Assembly (NCBI GenBank): GCA_027024125.1
Contig: JALVSV010000043.1
Coordinates: forward strand, 1-7,386
Length of the DNA stretch: 7,386 nt
Origin: Methylothermaceae bacterium
Lineage (GTDB): Bacteria > Pseudomonadota > Gammaproteobacteria > Methylococcales > Methylothermaceae
Direction of reading: 5' to 3'
Positions 1 through 6,189 of the stretch are shown piece by piece (within the stretch, counting starts at the first letter, position 1; the number at the start of each line of letters is the position of its first letter). The notes beneath the pieces were generated by a model, which had not been told where the DNA came from, did no database searches, and worked only from the letters and a program-made list of their open reading frames with translations. The position numbers and the translations under genes were made by a program.

Positions 1-888
1 CGGATGCCGGTCACCGCGGTGCTGTTTCTGATCGGCTGTATCAGCATCTCGGCCCTGCCACCCTTCAACGGCTTCATCTCCGAATGGCTCACCTACCAGG
101 CAGCATTGCAGGTATCTGCCCTCGACAGCGGAGTGCTGCGCAGTTTCGTCCCGGTCACCGCCGCCTTGCTGGCCTTGACCGGTGGACTGGCGGCAGCCTG
201 TTTCGTCAAGGTCTTCGGGGTGGTGTTTCTCGGCAAGCCCCGCAGCCACCATGCCCAACGGGCCAGGAGGCTCGAATCATCCAGTGCGATTGCCGGGATG
301 GGCTGGCTGGCGGGATTGTGCCTGCTGCTGGGCATACTCCCCACCCCCCTGGTCCGGCTGCTGGAAGGACTGACCCTGCAACTGACCGGCAGCGGACTTC
401 CGGAAACGGCCAGCCGCGGTTGGATGTGGCTGGCACCCGTCTCGGCGGATACCGCCTCCTATGCCGCCCTGGGGGTGATGCTGGCGATGGGGCTGGCGTG
501 GATGCTGAGTTACGAATGGCTGCATCCCGGCCATGAACATCCCGAACGTGAAGCCTATCCGTGGGATTGTGGCTTCGGCGCCCTCACGCCAAGGATGGAA
601 TATACCGCCAGCGCCTTTGCCATGCCCTTCCGGCGCATCTTCGCCGACAGCTTCGTGGTCCACGAGGAGGTCGAAAAGCACAGTGCCGACGCCCAAGGGC
701 TCAAAGTCACGGGGATCCGCTATCACCTTCTGGTCAGCGATCTCCTGTGGCGTTGGTTCTATGAACCCGTGGACCGCTGGCTGCGCTGGACCGTTCGGCA
801 CATTGGGCGTATCCAGACCGGCAATATCCGGGTCTATCTGAGTTATTCCTTCTTCACATTGATTTTTCTACTGTGGGTGATCAGCTGA
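1..888 (+). CDS. hyfB: HyfB-like antiporter-type membrane subunit, C-terminal part (5' partial)
   Basis: The reading frame is open from the first base and ends at TGA 886-888, so the gene starts upstream of the window and about 295 C-terminal residues are seen. Numbering from the ATG at 4, it carries the SALPPFNGFISEW motif (residues 17-29) typical of HyfB/HycC, a conserved-looking lysine at 69 in a membrane segment (FVKVFG), and hydrophobic segments near 5-20, 50-75, 97-115, 152-170 and 279-294. The soluble stretch with WDCGFGALTPRMEYTASAF (187-205) is the usual C-terminal signature of HyfB. Family knowledge: this NuoL/MrpA-related subunit is thought to move protons or sodium across the inner membrane in energy-converting hydrogenases. 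The stop overlaps the next start by one base (TGATG), indicating translational coupling. The family assignment is firm; the ion moved is not known. Confidence 0.92.
   Translation, partial: RMPVTAVLFLIGCISISALPPFNGFISEWLTYQAALQVSALDSGVLRSFVPVTAALLALTGGLAAACFVKVFGVVFLGKPRSHHAQRARRLESSSAIAGMGWLAGLCLLLGILPTPLVRLLEGLTLQLTGSGLPETASRGWMWLAPVSADTASYAALGVMLAMGLAWMLSYEWLHPGHEHPEREAYPWDCGFGALTPRMEYTASAFAMPFRRIFADSFVVHEEVEKHSADAQGLKVTGIRYHLLVSDLLWRWFYEPVDRWLRWTVRHIGRIQTGNIRVYLSYSFFTLIFLLWVIS
875..880 (+). promoter_or_regulatory. Probable ribosome binding site for hyfC
   Basis: GGGTGA lies seven bases before the ATG at 888. It favours that ATG over the in-frame GTG at 873, which has only AT-rich sequence upstream and no Shine-Dalgarno match. 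Confidence 0.5.
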
Positions 889-1829
889 TGGCTTGGTTAT
901 TGAATCTGTTACAGGTGATCCTGTTTGTGGCCACGGCGCCCCTGCTGGCCGGCTGGATCAAAAAGCTCAAGTGCTGGAGCCAGAACCGGATGGCGCCATC
1001 GGTCCTCCAGCCCTATCGGGATCTGTTCAAACTGGTACGCAAAGAGACGGTGGTGGCCGAAGGGGCCTCGTGGATCTTCCACATGGCACCTTACATCATT
1101 TTCTCGGTGGCGGTACTGGCGGCGGCCATCGTGCCGCTGGTGGCGGTCGAGCTGCCGACCGCCCGGATGGCGGATGTGATCGTGCTGGTAGGTTTCTTCG
1201 GCCTGGCCCGCTTCTTCCAGGCCCTGGCAGGGCTGGATATCGGTACCGCCTTCGGCGGGATGGGATCATCGCGGGAGATGACCGTGGCCTCACTGGCGGA
1301 ACCGGCAATGCTGATGGCCGTGTTCACCCTGGCGGTGTCCATGTCCACCACCAACCTGTCGACAGCGATCGCCACGCTGCTCCATGAACCCCTGACCATC
1401 CGGCCATCGTTCGTGTTCGCGGGTCTGGGACTGGCCCTGGTGGCGGTAGCGGAAACCGGCCGCATACCGGTGGACAACCCTGCCACCCACCTGGAACTGA
1501 CCATGATCCACGAGGCCATGATCCTGGAATACAGTGGCCACCACCTGGCTCTGATCGAATGGGCGGCCCAGATCCGGATGATGATCTACGCGGTCCTGCT
1601 GGCCAACATCTTCATGCCGTGGGGCCTGGCGGACAACTTCGGCCTGGCCGCCCTGGGCTGGGGTGCCGTGGCCATCGTCGTCAAACTGGTGGGACTCACC
1701 GTCGTATTGGTCCTAGCCGAAGCCGTACTGGCCAAGATGCGGCTGTTCCGGGCCCAACATTTCTTAGGGTTTGCCTATCTGCTCGCACTGCTTGGGATGC
1801 TCACTCACGTCATTCTGGAGGCCGGCTGA
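888..1829 (+). CDS. hyfC: HyfC/HycD-like (NuoH-type) membrane anchor subunit
   Basis: A 313-residue, strongly hydrophobic protein of the NuoH/HycD/HyfC family, the inner-membrane subunit that docks the peripheral redox module and, in complex I, helps form the quinone cavity. Recognisable family stretches are KLKCWSQNRMAPSVLQPYRD (residues 26-45), GGMGSSREM (123-131) and AETGRIPVDNPATHLELTMI (188-207) continuing as HEAMILEYSG (208-217), with about eight hydrophobic segments. The ATG at 888 is preferred because it overlaps the hyfB stop (TGATG), has GGGTGA upstream and gives the usual MAWLLNLLQ-type N-terminus; the in-frame GTG at 873 would add five residues. The stop overlaps the hyfE ATG. Retention of the acidic loop motif suggests that the coupling site to the redox subunits is intact, although the large subunit has lost its nickel ligands. 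Confidence 0.93.
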   Translation: MAWLLNLLQVILFVATAPLLAGWIKKLKCWSQNRMAPSVLQPYRDLFKLVRKETVVAEGASWIFHMAPYIIFSVAVLAAAIVPLVAVELPTARMADVIVLVGFFGLARFFQALAGLDIGTAFGGMGSSREMTVASLAEPAMLMAVFTLAVSMSTTNLSTAIATLLHEPLTIRPSFVFAGLGLALVAVAETGRIPVDNPATHLELTMIHEAMILEYSGHHLALIEWAAQIRMMIYAVLLANIFMPWGLADNFGLAALGWGAVAIVVKLVGLTVVLVLAEAVLAKMRLFRAQHFLGFAYLLALLGMLTHVILEAG

Positions 1830-2509
1830 TGGATACCCTGAACTCGCTCTATGGACAGGCGGTCTTCCTGCTGGCCGCCCTGGTCCTGTTCACCTCGTTC
1901 GTGATGCTGGCCCAGAGCCGGGTAACCGCCCTGGTCAATCTGTTCGCCCTCCAGGGTATCCTGTTGGCAGCCACCACGGCTCTGGTGGCCATCGTACAAA
2001 ACTCCCCCCATCTGATCATCTCGGCTACTCTCACCCTGGGATTGAAGGGCATTCTGATTCCATTGCTGCTGCACTGGCTGATCCTGCGGATGGGGCTTCA
2101 CCGTACCATCGACGAGGTCAAACGGCCGTTGCAATTGCTCCTGGGCGCGGCCTCCCTGGTGGTGTTCAGCTACTATGTCACCCTGCCGGTAGTGGAGTTG
2201 TCGGAACTGGAAACCCGTAACATCATTGCCGCCAGTGCCGCTTCCCTGCTCCTTGGCATGCTGCTGATGATCTCCCACCGTCAGGCCATCAGTCACGTGG
2301 TGGGATTCATGGCAATGGAAAACGCCCTGTTCTTCTCTGCCGTGGTCTCAACCTACGGGATGCCGTTGGTGGTGGAACTGGGGGTTGCTTTCGACGTGAT
2401 GGTCGCCGCGGTAATCTTCGGGGTGTTCTTCTTCCAGATCCGCGAGAGCATCGACTCGCTGGACGTGGACCGTCTCAGTCGCCTGACCGAAACCGAGGAA
2501 AACGAATGA
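1829..2509 (+). CDS. hyfE: HyfE-like small membrane subunit
   Basis: A 226-residue integral membrane protein of the HyfE family (NuoK/MrpC-like, absent from formate hydrogenlyase-1 but present in Hyf-type complexes). Visible family features are GLKGILIPLLLHWL (residues 71-84, Lys73 inside a membrane segment), VGFMAMENALFF (158-169, Glu164), VVELGVAFDVMVA (181-193, Glu183 and Asp189) and the C-terminal SIDSLDVDRLSRL (207-219), which parallels the TLDVNNLTAL ending of E. coli HyfE as I recall it. Buried acidic residues and the lysine are the kind used for ion transfer in this superfamily. The start at 1829 overlaps the hyfC stop (TGATG) and has GGAG at 1817-1820. An in-frame upstream start exists at 1559 but lies inside hyfC and would add an unrelated Pro/Gly-rich stretch. 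The end overlaps hyfF by four bases (ATGA). Confidence 0.9.
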   Translation: MDTLNSLYGQAVFLLAALVLFTSFVMLAQSRVTALVNLFALQGILLAATTALVAIVQNSPHLIISATLTLGLKGILIPLLLHWLILRMGLHRTIDEVKRPLQLLLGAASLVVFSYYVTLPVVELSELETRNIIAASAASLLLGMLLMISHRQAISHVVGFMAMENALFFSAVVSTYGMPLVVELGVAFDVMVAAVIFGVFFFQIRESIDSLDVDRLSRLTETEENE

Positions 2510-3972
2510 TCGCACTCTATCTGTTATTGCTGATCCCGCTCCTGGCCATGCCGGTCCTGGCCCTGGTGGGACACAAACCGTGGGCCGGACGCTTCAACAA
2601 CTGGATGAACGCCACCACTTTTTCCATTGCCGTGATTCTGGCGCTGATCGTACTCAGAGCCGGGACCCTGATTTCGGACGACCATTGGTGGCTGGTGGAC
2701 TCCTTCAATGTCTATCTGATCGCCCTGACCGCCCTGGTAGGCCTGACCACCGGGATTTTCTCAGGACCCTACATGGAGCACGAACGGGAAATCGGCCGTC
2801 TCACTCACCGGCGGCTGCGCCTCTATTACGCCATGTACCAGGGTTTCATGCTGGCCATGTACCTGATACTGGTAACCAACAACATGGGCATCCTGTGGGT
2901 GGCAATGGAAGGCGCGACCCTGGCGACGGTACTCCTGGTCAGCCTCTATCGGACCCCGGAATCGGTGGAAGCGGCGTGGAAATACTTCATCCTGTGTGGC
3001 GTGGGCATCGCCCAGGCCCTGTTCGGCACCATCCTGCTCTATTTTGCCGCCTCCCAGGTTCTGGGCGCCGGCGACGAGGCCCTGGAATGGACCACCCTGT
3101 ATGTCCATGCGTCCGAGTTCGATCCCACAGTGATGAAACTTGCTTTCGTATTCCTGCTGGTCGGGTATGGCACCAAGGTGGGCCTGGTGCCGTTGCACAG
3201 TTGGCTTCCCGACGCCCATTCCGAGGGCCCCACCCCAATGTCAGCCATCCTCTCCGGCCTGCTACTCAACGATGCCCTCTATGCCATCGTGCGCAGCAAG
3301 ATGATCGTCGACCAGGCGGTACCGGACCATCTACCGGGCCTTCTGATGATGGGCTTCGGGCTGTTGTCGTTTCTGGTGGCGGTGCTGTTTCTGCACCGTC
3401 AACGGGATATCAAACGCCTGTTCAGCTACTCCTCCATCGAACACATGGGAACCATGACTTTCGCCTTTGGTATCGGAACCCCCCTTGCGACTTTCGCTGC
3501 CTTGATGCATATGACCGTCCATTCCCTAACCAAATCGGCCATCTTCGTCACCATCGGCCACGCTTCCCAGATCGCCGGCACCCAGCGGATGGACAAGATC
3601 CGGGGCCTGATCGCCACCCAGCCACAGGTGGGATGGGGTCTACTGGTCGGGACCCTGGCAATCGCCGGTTTTCCCCCCTTCGGGGTTTTCGTAAGCGAGT
3701 TTCTGGTCCTGGTGGCCACCATGGAGAGTTATCCCTGGCTGGCCTTGCCATTGCTACTGGGTCTGGCCATTGCCTTCGGTGGGTTGTTCCGGCACCTGCA
3801 TCCCATGGTTTTCGGCAGAAAACCTGAGGGGCAGGAGCCTGTACAGGCCAACATGATGCCGGTGTTCACCCACCTGGCCCTGGTGCTGCTCCTTGGCCTG
3901 GCAATCCCCGGAATCCTGGCCGACTGGTTTGATCACGCCGCCCAACTGATCAGTGGAGGAATGCCGCAATGA
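2506..3972 (+). CDS. hyfF: HyfF-like antiporter-type membrane subunit
   Basis: A 488-residue polytopic protein of the HyfF / NuoN-MrpD family, the second antiporter-like ion-translocating subunit here. The pumping-channel residues of the family are visible: Glu135 in WVAMEGATLA (132-141), Lys224 in GYGTKVGLVPLHSWLPDAHS (220-239), Lys303 in RDIKRLFSYSSIEHMG (300-315), Lys343 in HSLTKSAIF (339-347) and Glu398 in GVFVSEFL (393-400). The length agrees with E. coli HyfF (about 526 residues, from memory) minus a little at the ends. The start is set by the ATGA overlap with hyfE and by GAGGAA at 2495-2500. It overlaps the next gene by four bases. A complete set of charged residues argues that the complex still couples its chemistry to ion movement. 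The ion, H+ or Na+, cannot be told from the sequence. Confidence 0.93.
   Translation: MIALYLLLLIPLLAMPVLALVGHKPWAGRFNNWMNATTFSIAVILALIVLRAGTLISDDHWWLVDSFNVYLIALTALVGLTTGIFSGPYMEHEREIGRLTHRRLRLYYAMYQGFMLAMYLILVTNNMGILWVAMEGATLATVLLVSLYRTPESVEAAWKYFILCGVGIAQALFGTILLYFAASQVLGAGDEALEWTTLYVHASEFDPTVMKLAFVFLLVGYGTKVGLVPLHSWLPDAHSEGPTPMSAILSGLLLNDALYAIVRSKMIVDQAVPDHLPGLLMMGFGLLSFLVAVLFLHRQRDIKRLFSYSSIEHMGTMTFAFGIGTPLATFAALMHMTVHSLTKSAIFVTIGHASQIAGTQRMDKIRGLIATQPQVGWGLLVGTLAIAGFPPFGVFVSEFLVLVATMESYPWLALPLLLGLAIAFGGLFRHLHPMVFGRKPEGQEPVQANMMPVFTHLALVLLLGLAIPGILADWFDHAAQLISGGMPQ
3955..3960 (+). promoter_or_regulatory. Strong ribosome binding site for hyfG
   Basis: GGAGGA, eight bases before the ATG at 3969 and lying inside the 3' end of hyfF. 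It decides the hyfG start and supports translational coupling through the ATGA overlap (3969-3972). Confidence 0.7.
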
Positions 3973-5540
3973 CAGCGTTCAGCAATTTTATCTCCACCCT
4001 GGAACAACAAGGGATAATCAGACGTTCCGAAATCACTCTCACACCTGCGAAGGTCTGGCAGATAGAACCGAAGGAATGGGGAAATTGTGCCCGACTGGCC
4101 AGAGATGCCGGATGGCGCTGGAGCGCCGGCTGGGGCGAAGACTTGGGAGATACCTTGAGGATCAACAGTTTGATTGAAATGTCTGGCGACTATCTTCTAC
4201 TGCGTGCAGAGGTTCCATCGCAGGCACCCGAACTACCCTCGCAGACGCCTTATTTCCTGGCCGCCGACCGTAGCGAGCGTCATACCCGTGACATGTTGGG
4301 GATCTGTTTCCTGGAGCACCCCGACGAGAGACGTTGGACCCGCCACCAAGGCTGGGGGGAGGACGAACATCCATTACGCAAGGTCTTTCCGCTCCCCGGC
4401 AATCCACCTGAGCAGACACCACCGGACAAGGATTATCCCTTCGTCAAGGCCCAGGGTGCCAGCGTGTATGAAATCCCGGTGGGTCCGGTCCATGCCGGTA
4501 TCATCGAACCGGGACATTTTCGCTTCCAGGCCGTTGGAGAGACCGTTCTCAACCTTGAGGAACGCCTGGGCTATGTCCACAAGGGGATCGAGAAGCTGGC
4601 GGAAGGTCGTGATCCCGAAGGGCTCGCCAGGCTTGCCGCCAGAATCTCCGGAGACACGACGGTGGGGCATGCCTGGGCCGCCTGTCTGGCCATGGAACGG
4701 GCCACAGGCATCGAAATTCCAGAGCGCGGCGCCTATCTTCGCGCCATCATGGCCGAGCGGGAAAGGATCGTCAATCACCTTGGGGACATGGGCGCTATCT
4801 GCAACGATGTCGGATTTGCCTTCGCCCATTATCAGTTTGGTCGCCTGAGGGAAGAATGGTTGCGTGACAACCGAAACCTGTTCGGCCACCGCCTGCTCAT
4901 GGACCTGCTCGTCCCGGGAGGAGTCGCCATGGACCTTGACCCAAAGGCAATCGATACACTGGATACAGCTCTCAATCGCCTGGGGCGCGAACTCGATGAA
5001 TTACTGGCTATCCTTGACCGCAACACCACCCTGGGAGACAGGCTGTATACCACCGGAATCCTGACATCTAAGACAGCCACGACTTTGGGGTGTCTGGGCT
5101 ACGTCGGCCGTTCAAGCGGTCAAAGTTTCGACGTTCGCCGCGAGGCTCCCTACCCCCCCTATGATCAGCTCAAGGTCAAAGTACCAAGTGAGGACCTTGG
5201 GGATGTGGGTTCGCGCTTCTGGATCCGTTACAAGGAGATCAGAGTGGCGATGCGGCTGTTGAGGGTACTTCTGGGCAGATTGCCCGCTGGAGCCACCCGG
5301 GCTGATTTTCCTGTCCCTGCCGAAGGGGCCGAAGGACTTGGCATCGTCGAAGGATGGCGCGGCGAGATCGTCACCTATGTTCGTTTCGGGGAAGACGGCC
5401 ACATCGACCGCTTCTTCCCCCGTGATCCCAGCTGGCTCAATTGGTCGGCGCTGGAGCGAATCGTGCTGGAGAACATCGTGCCTGATTTTCCGGTCTGCAA
5501 CAAATCGGTCAACGGTTCCTATTCCGGAGTCGATCTTTGA
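3969..5540 (+). CDS. hyfG: HyfG-like large subunit lacking all four Ni-binding cysteines
   Basis: A 523-residue soluble protein with the fused NuoC-NuoD architecture of HyfG/HycE. Residues 1-150 form the NuoC-like part, ending in RDMLGICFLEHPDERRW (107-123) and HPLRKVFPLPG (134-144). From about 165 it is the large-subunit domain, with GPVHAGIIEPGHFRF (172-186) and LEERLGYVHKGIEKLAEG (196-213). In a true [NiFe] hydrogenase the next motif is R-[VI]-C-G-x-C-x3-H. Here it reads RISGDTTVGH (225-234), with Ser227 and Thr230 in place of both cysteines. The C-terminal DPCxxC motif is NGSYSGVDL (515-523), with Ser517 and Gly520 in place of the cysteines. The protein stops three residues later, so it lacks the tail that maturation proteases remove. 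Cys510 lies outside the motif. Group 4 homology is clear, but nickel binding is not expected. It resembles the cysteine-less large subunits of Ehr-type complexes and of the mycobacterial Rv0082-Rv0087 cluster. The substrate is unknown. Confidence 0.92.
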   Translation: MTAFSNFISTLEQQGIIRRSEITLTPAKVWQIEPKEWGNCARLARDAGWRWSAGWGEDLGDTLRINSLIEMSGDYLLLRAEVPSQAPELPSQTPYFLAADRSERHTRDMLGICFLEHPDERRWTRHQGWGEDEHPLRKVFPLPGNPPEQTPPDKDYPFVKAQGASVYEIPVGPVHAGIIEPGHFRFQAVGETVLNLEERLGYVHKGIEKLAEGRDPEGLARLAARISGDTTVGHAWAACLAMERATGIEIPERGAYLRAIMAERERIVNHLGDMGAICNDVGFAFAHYQFGRLREEWLRDNRNLFGHRLLMDLLVPGGVAMDLDPKAIDTLDTALNRLGRELDELLAILDRNTTLGDRLYTTGILTSKTATTLGCLGYVGRSSGQSFDVRREAPYPPYDQLKVKVPSEDLGDVGSRFWIRYKEIRVAMRLLRVLLGRLPAGATRADFPVPAEGAEGLGIVEGWRGEIVTYVRFGEDGHIDRFFPRDPSWLNWSALERIVLENIVPDFPVCNKSVNGSYSGVDL

Positions 5541-5545
5541 AATGT

Positions 5546-5604
5546 TCACCGCAGAGACGCAGAAATCGCAGAGAAAAGAAAAAACCCTGCGCCCTCTGCG
5601 GTGA
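5546..5604 (+). repeat. Inverted-repeat element between hyfG and hyfI (CACCGCAGAG type)
   Basis: TCACCGCAGAG at 5546-5556 is exactly the reverse complement of CTCTGCGGTGA at 5594-5604. Inside these arms, CGCAG (5558-5562) can pair with CTGCG (5587-5591) across a small bulge. The left half also carries tandem GCAGA-type steps (GCAGAGACGCAG...CGCAGAGA) before an A-rich centre. From memory, the same GCAGAGACGCAGAG-type palindrome is scattered in intergenic DNA of many environmental bacteria, so this is probably a small non-autonomous repeat rather than a gene-specific element. In the transcript it would fold into a hairpin starting five bases after the hyfG stop, which could stabilise the upstream mRNA end or reduce read-through into hyfI. 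No T-run follows directly, so it is a poor intrinsic terminator. Confidence 0.7.
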
Positions 5605-5618
5605 GAAAACCAGATTTT

Positions 5619-5641
5619 AATTTTACTCTGACCCCAATTTT
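5619..5641 (+). repeat. ACTCTGACCCC motif flanked by AATT, repeat-like
   Basis: TTTTACTCTGACCCCAATT lies at 5621-5639 within AT-rich flanks, 14 bases beyond the inverted repeat. Its reverse complement, AATTGGGGTCAGAGTAAAA, matches my memory of a short sequence often found beside REP-associated IS200/IS605-like transposase genes in beta- and gammaproteobacteria. No transposase is present in the window. This is a recalled resemblance, not a search result. Confidence 0.45.
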
Positions 5642-5648
5642 TATACTT

Positions 5649-5654
5649 AAGGGA
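5649..5654 (+). promoter_or_regulatory. Ribosome binding site for hyfI
   Basis: AAGGGA, seven bases before the ATG at 5662. It gives hyfI its own initiation signal. This matters because hyfI, unlike the other hyf genes here, is not overlapped by the gene before it. Confidence 0.6.
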
Positions 5655-5661
5655 CACCATC

Positions 5662-6189
5662 ATGTGGCGGCAATATGTCAAGATGCTCAAAACCGGTCTG
5701 AAGACTGAATCACTGCGCAAGATAGAACGAGACCTGGATATCGAGACATTGGGTGTGGAAGTCAGACGGCTGGTAGACAAGAACTTCGCCAGCAGCCTGG
5801 CAATACGCCAGGTGGATGCAGGTTCGTGCAATGGCTGCGAACTGGAGATACACGCCCTGAACAATGTCTATTACGATGTCGAACGCTTCGGGGTTCATTT
5901 CGTCGCCTCCCCCCGTCATGCCGATGTACTGCTGGTGACAGGGCCTGTTTCCCGCAATATGGAAGCTGCGCTTAGGCGTACCTATGAGGCCACACCGGAC
6001 CCCAAATGGGTGATCGCCTGTGGGGACTGCGCCATGTGTGGGGGTGAATTCGGCGTTTCCTATGCCAGCTGTGGGGCAGTCGAAAACGTGATTCCAGTGG
6101 ATGTAAAGATTAGCGGTTGCCCTCCGTCACCGGCGGTACTGCTCAGAGGGATTTTAGAAGCGCTCGGAAAGAGGAGAAAGAAAAAATGA
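5662..6189 (+). CDS. hyfI: HyfI/HycG-like (NuoB-type) iron-sulfur small subunit
   Basis: A 175-residue protein of the NuoB/HycG/HyfI family, which carries the [4Fe-4S] cluster next to the large-subunit active site (N2 of complex I). The expected ligands are Cys56 and Cys59 in DAGSCNGCELEI (52-63), Cys123 in ACGDCAMCGGEFG (119-131) and Cys153 in SGCPPSP (151-157). FGVHFVASPRHADVLLVTGP (76-95) is the family core. Residues 1-45 form a basic, probably helical leader likely to lie on the membrane. Three further cysteines (120, 126, 137) surround the Cys123 region. The protein is shorter than the roughly 250-residue E. coli HyfI (from memory). It ends in RRKKK within an A-rich stretch. It follows hyfG after a 121-base gap filled with repeats, and its stop overlaps the next ATG. 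The cluster appears intact even though the partner subunit has no nickel ligands. Confidence 0.93.
   Translation: MWRQYVKMLKTGLKTESLRKIERDLDIETLGVEVRRLVDKNFASSLAIRQVDAGSCNGCELEIHALNNVYYDVERFGVHFVASPRHADVLLVTGPVSRNMEAALRRTYEATPDPKWVIACGDCAMCGGEFGVSYASCGAVENVIPVDVKISGCPPSPAVLLRGILEALGKRRKKK
6171..6176 (+). promoter_or_regulatory. Ribosome binding site for the outer-membrane protein gene
   Basis: GAGGAG inside the last codons of hyfI, nine bases before the ATG at 6186. It decides the start at 6186 over the in-frame ATG at 6117, which would place 23 polar residues in front of the signal peptide. Confidence 0.7.

Noticed and set aside
873..888. Upstream GTG start for hyfC at 873
   Set aside because: It has no Shine-Dalgarno sequence and adds five residues before the usual family N-terminus. 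The ATG at 888 has GGGTGA upstream and overlaps the hyfB stop.
1559..1828. Extended hyfE start at 1559 inside hyfC
   Set aside because: The added 90 residues are a Gly/Pro/Arg-rich out-of-frame reading of hyfC with no family match; the coupled ATG at 1829 fits the HyfE N-terminus.
2580..3827. Long alternative plus-strand frame (415 codons) inside hyfF
   Set aside because: Its product is rich in Arg, Pro and Gly with no membrane or domain pattern, which is typical of a shadow frame in GC-rich DNA. hyfF in the other frame is an unmistakable family member.
5496..5500. Cys510 near the HyfG C-terminus as a surviving nickel ligand
   Set aside because: It lies seven residues before the position of the first C-terminal ligand (Ser517) and does not form a CxxC pair.
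5642..5647. TATACT as a -10 promoter box before hyfI
   Set aside because: No acceptable -35 lies at the right spacing (AATTTT at 5619-5624), and transcription would begin about at the ribosome binding site. AT-rich repeat DNA explains it equally well.
5112..5864. Minus-strand open frame (250 codons) across the hyfG-hyfI junction
   Set aside because: It is antisense to two well-supported genes and spans the repeat region. Its product is low-complexity Ser/Arg-rich with no recognisable motif.
6117..6185. Upstream ATG start at 6117 for the barrel gene
   Set aside because: It would place 23 charged residues before a clear signal peptide; the start at 6186 has GAGGAG and the ATGA overlap.
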